This document shows, in pieces, positions 57,551 to 64,000 of a stretch of DNA of 64,000 nt. A model generated the notes under the pieces. The model was not told the origin of the DNA, did not search any database, and saw only the letters and a program-made list of their open reading frames with translations. The translations under genes and the position numbers were made by a program. Within the stretch, counting starts at the first letter, position 1. Every line of letters starts with the position of its first letter. This stretch comes from Paractinoplanes ferrugineus. Its GTDB lineage: Bacteria; Actinomycetota; Actinomycetes; Mycobacteriales; Micromonosporaceae. The stretch is taken from NCBI RefSeq assembly GCF_016862195.1, contig NZ_BOMM01000039.1, forward strand, positions 62,001 through 126,000, read 5' to 3'.

Positions 57551-57570
57551 GCGTAACCGGTGTGTTACGC
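57551..57570. promoter_or_regulatory. Probable ArsR operator
   Basis: GCGTAAC-N6-GTTACGC is a perfect 7-bp inverted repeat immediately upstream of the ArsR-type gene. The spacing places both arms on one face of the helix, two turns apart centre to centre, as expected for a dimeric winged-helix repressor. Confidence 0.6.
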
Positions 57571-57863
57571 GTCAGGCAACGACCATGGTCCAGAACTTCC
57601 TGGACCGAAGTCGACTGTGCCCCCGGCGCGCGCACCGGAAGACTGAACGGCACTCCTCTCAAGCCGGTGTGGTCGCCGGCCTTCCGGGCCGGCTCCTCGC
57701 TTGTCCGGCGGGATGTCGTTGATTCCTTATTTTGGTTTGGGTCTTTGGTGCGCTGTCGTCGAGCGCACCACCTGTAGAGCGTCCTAGGATGGAGATTTGG
57801 TTACTGCGTCTTCGCTCACGTGGCGGGACTGGCCGGCGATAGTCCGGGACGGGCAGTTGCACA
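57571..57863. other. Intergenic region between ArsR unit and siderophore operon
   Basis: This stretch of about 290 bp holds two strong dyads: GCCGGCC-N5-GGCCGGC (57675-57693) and GGTGCGCT-N7-AGCGCACC (57747-57769). The AT-rich run ATTCCTTATTTTGG lies between them. No IdeR/DmdR iron box resembling TTAGG-TWAGG was found by eye. Promoters for both flanking transcription units must lie here. Confidence 0.5.
57747..57769. promoter_or_regulatory. 8-bp dyad upstream of the siderophore operon
   Basis: GGTGCGCT-GTCGTCG-AGCGCACC is a perfect inverted repeat about 95 bp before the first synthetase gene, beside an AT-rich run. It could be an operator for the operon or an RNA hairpin. Its sequence is not an iron box. 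Confidence 0.4.
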
Positions 57864-59501
57864 ATGGGCGGCGTGCCGCGACCTTCGTCCAGTTCCCCGC
57901 CGATCCGGCACACCGCCGATCCTGGTCAGACCCGTGCCGACCTCGCCGAAGTTCGCGCTGAACTGCTGGAACGCTATGACGCCGAGCTGCCCGGAGCGCG
58001 CGCCTCGGTGATGGGGCGGCTGCTCGGAGCGCTCGACCGCGAGCCCCTGCCCGGTCTGATCTCGCGGCGTGATGGCGAAGTGTCCTTCCCCGGGGTGACG
58101 GTTCGGTATCCGCGGGAAGCGGCGGCGGCCTTCGCTGTGGCGCACGCCGGGCTGATCGTGCGGGTGCGGGCCGGCAACAGGCCTGCTGACCAGGCCGGCT
58201 CGAACCAGGTCGGCTCGGACCGGGACGGCTCGGACCGGGACGGGGAGCCGGGAGCGGTCCTGTCCGACCCGGCGACGCTGGTGCGGGTGCTGTGGCCAGG
58301 CAGCGACCTCGCCGCCGAGATCGACAACAGTGTCGCCAACATGGCGCTCGCCCGGGCCGCCCGCACCGTGCGGCAACTGCCGCGAGCCGGCGATCCGGAC
58401 GGGCTCGCGCGGGCCGAACAGTCCATCGTCGACGGGCATCCGCTGCACCCGTGTGCGCGGACCCGGGGCGGGATGAGCGTGGCCGACGTCCTTGCCTATG
58501 CCCCCGAGCACTCCCCCGTCTTCCGGCTGCGACGGCTGCGGGTTCCGGCGGACCGCTGGTACGGCGGCGCCGAGCCGATCCTGCTCGCCCACCCGTGGCA
58601 GGCCGACCACCTCCGCGACCGCTATCCGTGGCTCGGCGACGACGGGGAGACATCGCCGGTGCGGCCGCTCATGTCGTTGCGCACGGTCGTGCCGGTGGGC
58701 GGGGGGCCGCACTTGAAGACGGCGGTCGACGTGCAGATGACCTCGGCCGTCCGCACCGTGTCACCGGCGGCCGTGCACAACGGGCCGGTGCTGTCCCGGC
58801 TGCTCCGGCGCGTCCTGGCCGACCTGCCCATCGACGTGCTGGCCGAGACCGGCGCCGGGGCCGTACTCGTCGACGGGCAGCCGCAGCGGCACCTGGCCTA
58901 CCTGACCCGGGAGGCGCCGCGCTTCGCCCACGGGGAGACAGTCGTGCCGCTCGCCCTGTACGGGGCGTCGGAGCTGCTGTTGTCGACGGTGCCCGACCCG
59001 TACGACTTCATGGGCCGGCTCGCCAGTTTGCTCTTCGCGCCGCTGGTGAGCGTGCTCGACCGCGGGATCGCCCTGGAGGCGCACGGGCAGAACACCCTCG
59101 TCGTGCTGCGCGACCACCGGCCCACCCGGATCCTCTACCGCGACCTCGGTGGCGTGCGCGTGAGCGGGCGCCGGCTCGGCGCGGCCGGGATCGAGGTGCC
59201 GCGGCTGATCGGTGACCTGCCCACCGACGACCCCCAGGTGCTGCGCACCAAACTGTCGGCGGCCGCGTTCGGCACGGTCGCCGCCGAGCTGGTCGCCGCC
59301 CTGACCCGGCACCACGGCGCCGACCCGCAACGGCTGTGGGCCATCGTCGCCGCCGCCGTCCGGGACACCGGCACCAGCGACGCCGAGCATCTTCTGCGCG
59401 ACCCGCTGCCGGTCAAGGCGACCACGGCGATGCGCCTCGCCGCCGATCAGCTCGACGACATCTGGGCCTACCTCGACAACCCCATGGCGGAGCACGCATG
59501 A
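57864..59501 (+). CDS. IucA/IucC-family NRPS-independent siderophore synthetase, first
   Basis: This 545-residue protein has GHPLHPCARTRGGMSVADVLAYAPEHSP, the HPxHPxxKxRxG nucleotide motif with Arg-Thr-Arg in the lysine region. AHPWQADHLRDRYPW, MSLRTVVPVGGGPHLKTAVDVQMTSAVRT and ALEAHGQNTLVVL also match NIS synthetases. They form amide or ester bonds between citrate-type acids and amines using ATP. The start is uncertain: ATG 57864 or GTG 57873, neither with a clear ribosome binding site. A 15-bp repeat inserts GSDRD units near residues 112-126. The ATG of the second synthetase overlaps its stop. Confidence 0.87.
   Translation: MGGVPRPSSSSPPIRHTADPGQTRADLAEVRAELLERYDAELPGARASVMGRLLGALDREPLPGLISRRDGEVSFPGVTVRYPREAAAAFAVAHAGLIVRVRAGNRPADQAGSNQVGSDRDGSDRDGEPGAVLSDPATLVRVLWPGSDLAAEIDNSVANMALARAARTVRQLPRAGDPDGLARAEQSIVDGHPLHPCARTRGGMSVADVLAYAPEHSPVFRLRRLRVPADRWYGGAEPILLAHPWQADHLRDRYPWLGDDGETSPVRPLMSLRTVVPVGGGPHLKTAVDVQMTSAVRTVSPAAVHNGPVLSRLLRRVLADLPIDVLAETGAGAVLVDGQPQRHLAYLTREAPRFAHGETVVPLALYGASELLLSTVPDPYDFMGRLASLLFAPLVSVLDRGIALEAHGQNTLVVLRDHRPTRILYRDLGGVRVSGRRLGAAGIEVPRLIGDLPTDDPQVLRTKLSAAAFGTVAAELVAALTRHHGADPQRLWAIVAAAVRDTGTSDAEHLLRDPLPVKATTAMRLAADQLDDIWAYLDNPMAEHA
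58197..58241. repeat. Three 15-bp tandem repeats inside the first synthetase gene
   Basis: Unit GGCTCGGACCGGGAC occurs twice exactly (58212-58226, 58227-58241), preceded by a degenerate copy (58197-58211). It encodes GSDRD repeats in a loop. The frame is preserved by the 15-bp unit. Confidence 0.8.
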
Positions 59502-60988
59502 CGCGCAGCATCTCCCCGGAACGCCTCGCCCACACCGAAGCCGCCCTGGCCGTCCACGCACCGTCACTGCTCGACGGATTTCTCGCCGCTCTCCCGGTGG
59601 CCGCCGACGTGGTCGGCAGGCGGCTGCGCGGTGCGCTTGTCCGGGAGGGTATCCGCGACATGGGGCCCGGGGACAGCCACGCGTTCGGCCGGGTCGAATA
59701 TCCGACCTCGGGCGTCGGCGACCCGGTGGACCTGCTCGACGGGATCGAGGCCCCCGGGTTCGCGGCCGAGTTGCGCAACGCCGTGCTCAACCTGGCGATC
59801 GCGATGGCCCGGCCACCGGCCGAGATCGGCGACGGCCCGGATTGGCAGGCGATCGGGTTGGAACGCCTTGCCGTCGCGGGACATAACTTGCATCCCTGCG
59901 GACGCACCAGGCTCGGGTGGGACACGGGCGATGTCCTCGCCTACGACCTGGAGACACCACTGACCTCGGTCGGGTTCGTGGCCGTCCGCGACGAGCTGCA
60001 CCTCGGTGAGGCGCTCTGGCCGCAGGTGCAGGCACCGGCCGGCTACACGGTCCAGCCGGTCCACCGCTGGCAGCGGGACATGGTCATTCCCGTCCGCTAC
60101 GCGGCCATGCTGAACGACGGGTCGTTGAAGATCCTGGGAGACGAAGTACGCGCCGTGCCGACAGCCGCTCTGCGGACGCTGCTGCTGCCGGACACCGGTG
60201 AATACCTGAAGGTGTCGCTCGACATCCAGGTCACCTCGACACGACGCAGCATCAGCGTGGCCAGCACCCGCAACGGACCGGCCGTCTCGCAGCTGCTGCA
60301 CCGGCTCGCCGCCGACGACCCCGACGGCCACCGGCTGCTGCTGATGTCCGAGACGGCGGGCGCGGCGGTGCCGGTCGGGTCCGGACGGGACATGTCGGCG
60401 ATCCGCCGCGACGGCCTGGCCGGCCGATTGGAGCCGGGCGAACGGGCCATCCCGGGCGGGGCCCTGCCGTTCCTGCTCGACAAGCTCGTCGTGGGTGACC
60501 CGGCGGTGTGGTTGCGGGAGTACGCGGAATTGCTGCTTCCGCCGCTCATGCGGCTGACCGCCCGCGGTGTCGGTCTGGAGGCGCACCTGCAGAACTGCCT
60601 GCCCACGTTCATCGACGGCCGGCCGCACCGGCTTGCCCTGCGCGACTTCGCCGGCCTACGCCTGCACCTGCCCCGCCTGGCCGCCGCGGGACATGACATC
60701 AGTCTGTGGCCGGGTTCGGTGGTGGGTACCGACGACGTCGAGGTGATGCGGGCGAAGATCGGCTACACGCTGTTCCAGGCCCACCTGGGTGAGATCGTGC
60801 TGCGGCTCGACATCGACGAGGCGCAGGCGTGGCGGATCATCCGCGAGGTCCTCGACTCGTGCTGCACGGGCGACGACCATGCCGCCTTCACGGCGCCGAC
60901 GGTGCCGCACAAGGCCCTGGTCCGCATGCGCCTGGCCGGTGCGGGCGACATCTACATCCCGGTCCGGAACCCCCTGCATGGGAACTGA
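59498..60988 (+). CDS. IucA/IucC-family NRPS-independent siderophore synthetase, second
   Basis: This 496-residue protein has AGHNLHPCGRTRLGWDTGDVLAYDLE, VHRWQRDMVIPVRY (in place of HPWQ), TLLLPDTGEYLKVSLDIQVTSTRRSIS and GVGLEAHLQNCLPTFIDGRPHRLALRDFAG. These are the adenylation and acceptor-site motifs of the family. It is clearly homologous to the preceding gene but only moderately similar, as expected for two steps in one pathway. ATG 59498 overlaps the previous stop, and its end overlaps the decarboxylase gene by 11 bp. Confidence 0.87.
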   Translation: MTRSISPERLAHTEAALAVHAPSLLDGFLAALPVAADVVGRRLRGALVREGIRDMGPGDSHAFGRVEYPTSGVGDPVDLLDGIEAPGFAAELRNAVLNLAIAMARPPAEIGDGPDWQAIGLERLAVAGHNLHPCGRTRLGWDTGDVLAYDLETPLTSVGFVAVRDELHLGEALWPQVQAPAGYTVQPVHRWQRDMVIPVRYAAMLNDGSLKILGDEVRAVPTAALRTLLLPDTGEYLKVSLDIQVTSTRRSISVASTRNGPAVSQLLHRLAADDPDGHRLLLMSETAGAAVPVGSGRDMSAIRRDGLAGRLEPGERAIPGGALPFLLDKLVVGDPAVWLREYAELLLPPLMRLTARGVGLEAHLQNCLPTFIDGRPHRLALRDFAGLRLHLPRLAAAGHDISLWPGSVVGTDDVEVMRAKIGYTLFQAHLGEIVLRLDIDEAQAWRIIREVLDSCCTGDDHAAFTAPTVPHKALVRMRLAGAGDIYIPVRNPLHGN

Positions 60989-62150
60989 CACCGCCCACGC
61001 CGACCTGCTGCGCGGGCTGAACAAGCCGGTCTGCGCCTACGTATACGACACCGGGGCGTTGCGGGACCGGGTCGCCGAGGTACGGGCGGCCCTGCCGAGC
61101 CGGGCCACGCTGCTGTATGCCGTCAAAGCGAACGGACACCCGGAGGTCGTCCGGACCATGGCGGCCGCCTGCGACGGGCTCGAAGTCGCCTCCGGCGGCG
61201 AGCTGGACCTGGCGCGAGCGGCGGGCGCGCGGCGGATCGTCTTCGGCGGGCCCGGCAAGACCGACGCCGAACTCGCCGCGGCGATCGAGTCCGGGGCGCT
61301 GATCAACGCGGAGAGCGAGCACGAGCTGCGGCGGATCGCCGCCCTCGGCGACGAACCCACGGTGTGCCTGCGAGTCAACCGGGCGCACGGCGGGCTGCGC
61401 GGCAGTCACGCCATGACCGGCACGCCGACCCCGTTCGGGATAGACGAAACCCAACTCAAGAAGATCCCCGGTGTCCGCGTCATCGGCTTCCACCTGCACG
61501 CCGTCTCCAACAACATGGACGGCGACGCCCACGCCGCCTTCGTCACCGACGCCCTCACCTGGTCGGCGGACACGGCCCGCGCCCTCGGCATCGACCTCCA
61601 GGTGGTCAACGTCGGCGGGGGCTTCGGCGTCGACTACCTGTCCGCCGCGCGAATGGACCTCACTGCCCTGCACACCGTCGACGTGCCCGACGGCATCGAC
61701 CTCATCTTCGAGCCCGGCCGCTACCTCGCCGCCGACGCCGGTTGGTACGCCACCGAGGTGCTCGACCTGAAAACCACGCACGGGCGGACCTTCGCGGTCC
61801 TGCGTGGCGGCACCCACCACTTCCGGCTCCCCGCCGCCTGGGGTTACAGCCACCCGTTCACCGTCGTCCCGGTCGACGAATGGCCGCACCCCTACCCCCG
61901 CCCGGAAGTCCGCGACACCGAGGTCGACGCGGTCGGCGAGCTGTGCACCCCCCGCGACGTCCTCGCCCGCGCCCGGCACGTCGAGCGACTGCGGGCCGGC
62001 GACATCCTGGTCTTCGCCCGAACCGGCGCCTACGGCTGGGACATCTCGCACCACGAGTTCCTTCGTCACGACCCGCCCGAGTTCGTGCTCACCCGGCCCG
62101 GCAGTCAACCGATCGGTGGAGTCGCTCCACCGATCCACCGGTCCCGCTGA
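60978..62150 (+). CDS. PLP-dependent decarboxylase (fold type III, SbnH/LysA-like)
   Basis: This 390-residue alanine-racemase-fold decarboxylase has Lys50 in LLYAVKANGHPEVV (PLP lysine), GLEVASGGEL, IGFHLHAVSNN, VNVGGGFGVDY, FEPGRYLAADAGWY and the C-terminal active-site Cys in VGELCTPRDVLA. In staphyloferrin B and vibrioferrin pathways a related enzyme (SbnH, PvsE) removes CO2 from an amino-acid-citrate intermediate. Co-occurrence with two NIS synthetases supports that role here. A strong hairpin overlaps its last codons. Confidence 0.87.
   Translation: MGTDTAHADLLRGLNKPVCAYVYDTGALRDRVAEVRAALPSRATLLYAVKANGHPEVVRTMAAACDGLEVASGGELDLARAAGARRIVFGGPGKTDAELAAAIESGALINAESEHELRRIAALGDEPTVCLRVNRAHGGLRGSHAMTGTPTPFGIDETQLKKIPGVRVIGFHLHAVSNNMDGDAHAAFVTDALTWSADTARALGIDLQVVNVGGGFGVDYLSAARMDLTALHTVDVPDGIDLIFEPGRYLAADAGWYATEVLDLKTTHGRTFAVLRGGTHHFRLPAAWGYSHPFTVVPVDEWPHPYPRPEVRDTEVDAVGELCTPRDVLARARHVERLRAGDILVFARTGAYGWDISHHEFLRHDPPEFVLTRPGSQPIGGVAPPIHRSR
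62111..62135 (+). terminator. 11-bp hairpin at the end of the siderophore operon
   Basis: GATCGGTGGAG-TCG-CTCCACCGATC is a perfect 11-bp stem with a 3-base loop, ending 15 bp before the decarboxylase stop codon. Further GATCCACCGG copies follow. It is the strongest hairpin noticed in the window and probably ends or attenuates transcription, or protects the mRNA end. Confidence 0.55.
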
Positions 62151-62204
62151 TCCACCGGCCGCCCGGGAGATCGGGTGATCCGCGGGGCCTGCCCGCACGG
62201 CGAA

Positions 62205-62220
62205 GCTGACTCCTGTCAGC
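62205..62220. promoter_or_regulatory. Dyad upstream of the second ABC exporter
   Basis: GCTGAC-TCCT-GTCAGC is a perfect 6-bp inverted repeat 24 bp before the ATPase start. Its location is analogous to the dyad before the first ABC/two-component operon (11981-12001). It is a candidate response-regulator site. Confidence 0.4.
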
Positions 62221-62244
62221 GAAGACCGGCGGAAGCAGGACGGC

Positions 62245-62964
62245 ATGAGTGCATCAGTCATCGAGGTGGAGCACCTCCACAAGGCGTACGGCACAACGGT
62301 CGCGGTCGACGACGTCTCGTTCACCGTCGGGCCGGGTGAGATCTTCGGCATCCTCGGCCGTAACGGCGCCGGCAAGACCACCACCGTCGAGTGCCTGATC
62401 GGGCTCCGCACCCCGGATCGCGGCCGGATTCGGGTGCTGGGCCGCGACCCGCACCGCGACCATGAGGAACTGACCCGCCGGGTCGGCGTGCAACTGCAGG
62501 ACGGCCAACTGCCCGACCGGCTCCGGGTCGGCGAGGCGATGCGCCTCTACCAGTCGTTCTATCCGGACCCCGCCGACGCGAAAGAACTGCTCGCGCAGCT
62601 CGGACTCAAGGGACGGGAGAAAACCCCGTACGCGAAGCTGTCCGGAGGTCAGAAACAACGGCTCTCCATCGCGCTGGCCCTGATCGGGCGCCCCCGCATC
62701 GCCGTGCTCGACGAGCTCACCACCGGACTCGACCCGCACGCCCGCCGCGACACCTGGGACCTCATCTCCGAAGTACGGGACCAGGGAGTCACGATCCTGC
62801 TCGTCACCCACTTCATGCCCGAGGCCGAACGGCTCTGCGACCGCGTCGCGGTGATCCACGACGGCCGGGTGCTGGTCGCCGGCACCCCCGCCGAACTGAC
62901 CGCGAACGAAGGCCAGCCCACCCTCGAAGACGCTTTCGTCACCCTCACCGGGAGGACCGCATGA
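62245..62964 (+). CDS. ABC transporter ATP-binding protein (ABC-2 exporter)
   Basis: This 239-residue ATPase has GRNGAGKTTTVECLIGL (Walker A), KLSGGQKQRLSIALALIG (signature) and RIAVLDELTTGLDP as Walker B, where Leu replaces the usual Pro after Asp-Glu. The switch His lies in LLVTHFMPEAERL. The N-terminus is VIEVEHLHKAYGTTVAVDDVSF. It overlaps the permease gene by 4 bp. It could export the siderophore of the preceding operon, or be an independent unit like the one at 12 kb. Confidence 0.9.
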   Translation: MSASVIEVEHLHKAYGTTVAVDDVSFTVGPGEIFGILGRNGAGKTTTVECLIGLRTPDRGRIRVLGRDPHRDHEELTRRVGVQLQDGQLPDRLRVGEAMRLYQSFYPDPADAKELLAQLGLKGREKTPYAKLSGGQKQRLSIALALIGRPRIAVLDELTTGLDPHARRDTWDLISEVRDQGVTILLVTHFMPEAERLCDRVAVIHDGRVLVAGTPAELTANEGQPTLEDAFVTLTGRTA

Positions 62965-63692
62965 CCACCCTGACCCTCATCGAGCTGCGCCTGTTCCTGC
63001 GCGAGAAAGCTGGTCCGGCCTTCGGCGTCGGACTGCCTCTGATCCTGCTGATCATCTTCGGCAACCTCCCGTTCTACCGCGAACGCCGCGACGACCTCGG
63101 CGGCCTGACACTGCTCGACGTCTACGTACCGATCCTGATCGCCTTCGTCCTCGCCATGCTCGCCCTCAACGTCCTACCGGCCGTGCTCGCCGGCTACCGC
63201 GAGAAAGGCGTTCTGCGGCGGCTGCGCACCACCCCCGTCGGCCCCGCCCGGGTCCTCGCCGCCCAACTGATCATCACGCTGCTCACCGCCGCCGTCTCGG
63301 TCACCACCGTCCTTCTCACCGCCCGGCTCGCGTACGGCGTAGCGTTCCCCCGCCAACCAGCCGGTTTCGTCCTCACCACCGTCCTCGCCGCAGTCGCCCT
63401 GACCGCGGTCGGCCTGCTCGTCGCCGCGGCCGCACCCGGCGGACGCGCCGCCAACGCCATCGGATCCGCCGTCTTCTACCCCATGGTCTTCCTCGGTGGC
63501 CTGTTCCTGCCGATCCAGACCATGCCCGCCGTCCTGCGCCACGTCAGCCAGGCCACCCCCATGGGCGCCGCCGTGACCGCCATGCAGGACACCACCAGCG
63601 GCCACTGGCCCCACTGGCTCGCCCTGATCACGATGGTCTTGTGGGCGGGCGGCGCAGCCCTGGCAGCGGCTAAATTGTTCCGCTGGGAATAG
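62961..63692 (+). CDS. ABC-2 type transporter permease
   Basis: The protein is 243 residues with six hydrophobic segments: an N-terminal charged helix (LTLIELRLFLREKAGPAFG), the loop YREKGVLRRLRTTPVGPARVLAAQL and the conserved FLGGLFLPIQTMPAVLRHVSQATPMGAAV near the end. It partners the ATPase whose stop it overlaps (ATGA). The next gene begins 8 bp downstream, suggesting a continuing operon. Confidence 0.9.
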   Translation: MTTLTLIELRLFLREKAGPAFGVGLPLILLIIFGNLPFYRERRDDLGGLTLLDVYVPILIAFVLAMLALNVLPAVLAGYREKGVLRRLRTTPVGPARVLAAQLIITLLTAAVSVTTVLLTARLAYGVAFPRQPAGFVLTTVLAAVALTAVGLLVAAAAPGGRAANAIGSAVFYPMVFLGGLFLPIQTMPAVLRHVSQATPMGAAVTAMQDTTSGHWPHWLALITMVLWAGGAALAAAKLFRWE

Positions 63693-63700
63693 GAGCGGAA

Positions 63701-64000
63701 ATGCAGAGTTGGCAGATGACCGGGCCGGCCGCCTGGGAGCAGCGCCTCAAACCACTGGTGACCGTGGTCCCCTACGTCCTGCTCGCCGCCCTGGCCGTCC
63801 TGACCGTGTTCCTCAAACGCGACTACGCCCTTGATCTCGCCCTCTGCGCGATTGCCGCACTGTGGATCCTCGTCATGTTCACCCTGAATCTCGGCAAACC
63901 CGAGGTGTTCCTGACCGGTCTCATCCTCTTCGGCCTCGTCATGGCGATCCGGATGCCCTGGTTCGGCTTCTTCAGCCCCGCCCTCTACTTCTACGCCTAC
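63701..64000 (+). CDS. N-terminus of a membrane protein, probably a sensor kinase (cut by window end)
   Basis: ATG 63701, preceded by AGGAGCGG, opens at least 100 codons that reach the window edge. It starts MQSWQMTGPAAWEQRLKPLV and then gives three hydrophobic segments. Position directly after an ABC-2 exporter pair is where the first such operon in this window has its DesK-like histidine kinase, and the short loops agree. The catalytic part lies outside the window, so this is inference. Confidence 0.6.
   Translation, partial: MQSWQMTGPAAWEQRLKPLVTVVPYVLLAALAVLTVFLKRDYALDLALCAIAALWILVMFTLNLGKPEVFLTGLILFGLVMAIRMPWFGFFSPALYFYAY

Noticed and set aside
57571-57863. IdeR/DmdR iron box before the siderophore operon
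   Set aside because: No stretch resembling the 19-bp TTAGG/CCTAA-type dyad was found. The dyads present have other sequences.

Overview
The window is high-GC actinobacterial chromosome: C or G dominates third codon positions, GTG and TTG starts are frequent, and 4-bp ATGA/GTGA overlaps are common. The gene mix suggests a circular-chromosome, sporulating member of the Micromonosporaceae such as Actinoplanes. Pointers are a FliA/WhiG-type sigma factor, a TioE-type MerR regulator, a bacterial dynamin pair, and many antibiotic-resistance-like and specialised-metabolism genes. The genus is inference.

Layout. 0-8.3 kb: HxlR/VOC pair, DoxX-like protein, MFS exporter, DUF72 protein, secreted zinc metallopeptidase, deaminase and small hypotheticals. 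8.4-16.5 kb: Tet(M)/Otr(A)-type ribosomal protection factor, APH-like kinase, ClpC2-like protein with a palindromic operator, an ABC-2 exporter fused by overlap to a DesK/DesR-type two-component system, and a FliA-type sigma factor whose ribosome binding site lies in a hairpin. 16.5-22.3 kb: PLP enzyme, epimerase, UPF0303 protein with a possible 29-residue membrane peptide, EEP hydrolase, GNAT, OhrR-Ohr peroxide module and a tyrosine recombinase.

22.3-22.75 kb is non-coding. It carries a near-consensus actinobacterial dif site (22679-22706) and a second dif-shaped palindrome that overlaps the recombinase start codon. The window therefore probably spans the replication terminus.

22.7-37 kb: VOC protein, a frameshifted methyltransferase, lipid acyltransferase, FAD oxidoreductase with kinase, two overlapping LuxR-type regulators, a three-gene dynamin operon behind a 19-codon leader, MFS/GntR/phosphatase genes. 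37.2-42.3 kb: TioE-like regulator divergent from an erythromycin-esterase-like gene, an OmpR-type two-component system, and a cation/proton antiporter.

42.3-50.6 kb is a compact aromatic biosynthesis locus. A tyrosine-type ammonia lyase is flanked by two related flavoproteins, followed on one arm by an alpha-hydroxy-acid oxidase, an atypical P450 and the antiporter, and on the other arm by an AMP-forming ligase. 50.6-57.5 kb: two NUDIX hydrolases and a long minus-strand series: ArsR, SRPBCC, a six-codon leader, ABC-F, second tyrosine recombinase, UppP, DUF3626, GNAT. 57.8-62.2 kb: an NRPS-independent siderophore operon (two IucA/IucC synthetases and a PLP decarboxylase). 62.2-64 kb: a second ABC-2 exporter followed by the start of a membrane protein cut by the window end.

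No tRNA, rRNA, CRISPR array or intact insertion sequence was recognised. Statements on operons, operators and leaders rest on spacing and inverted repeats read by eye.
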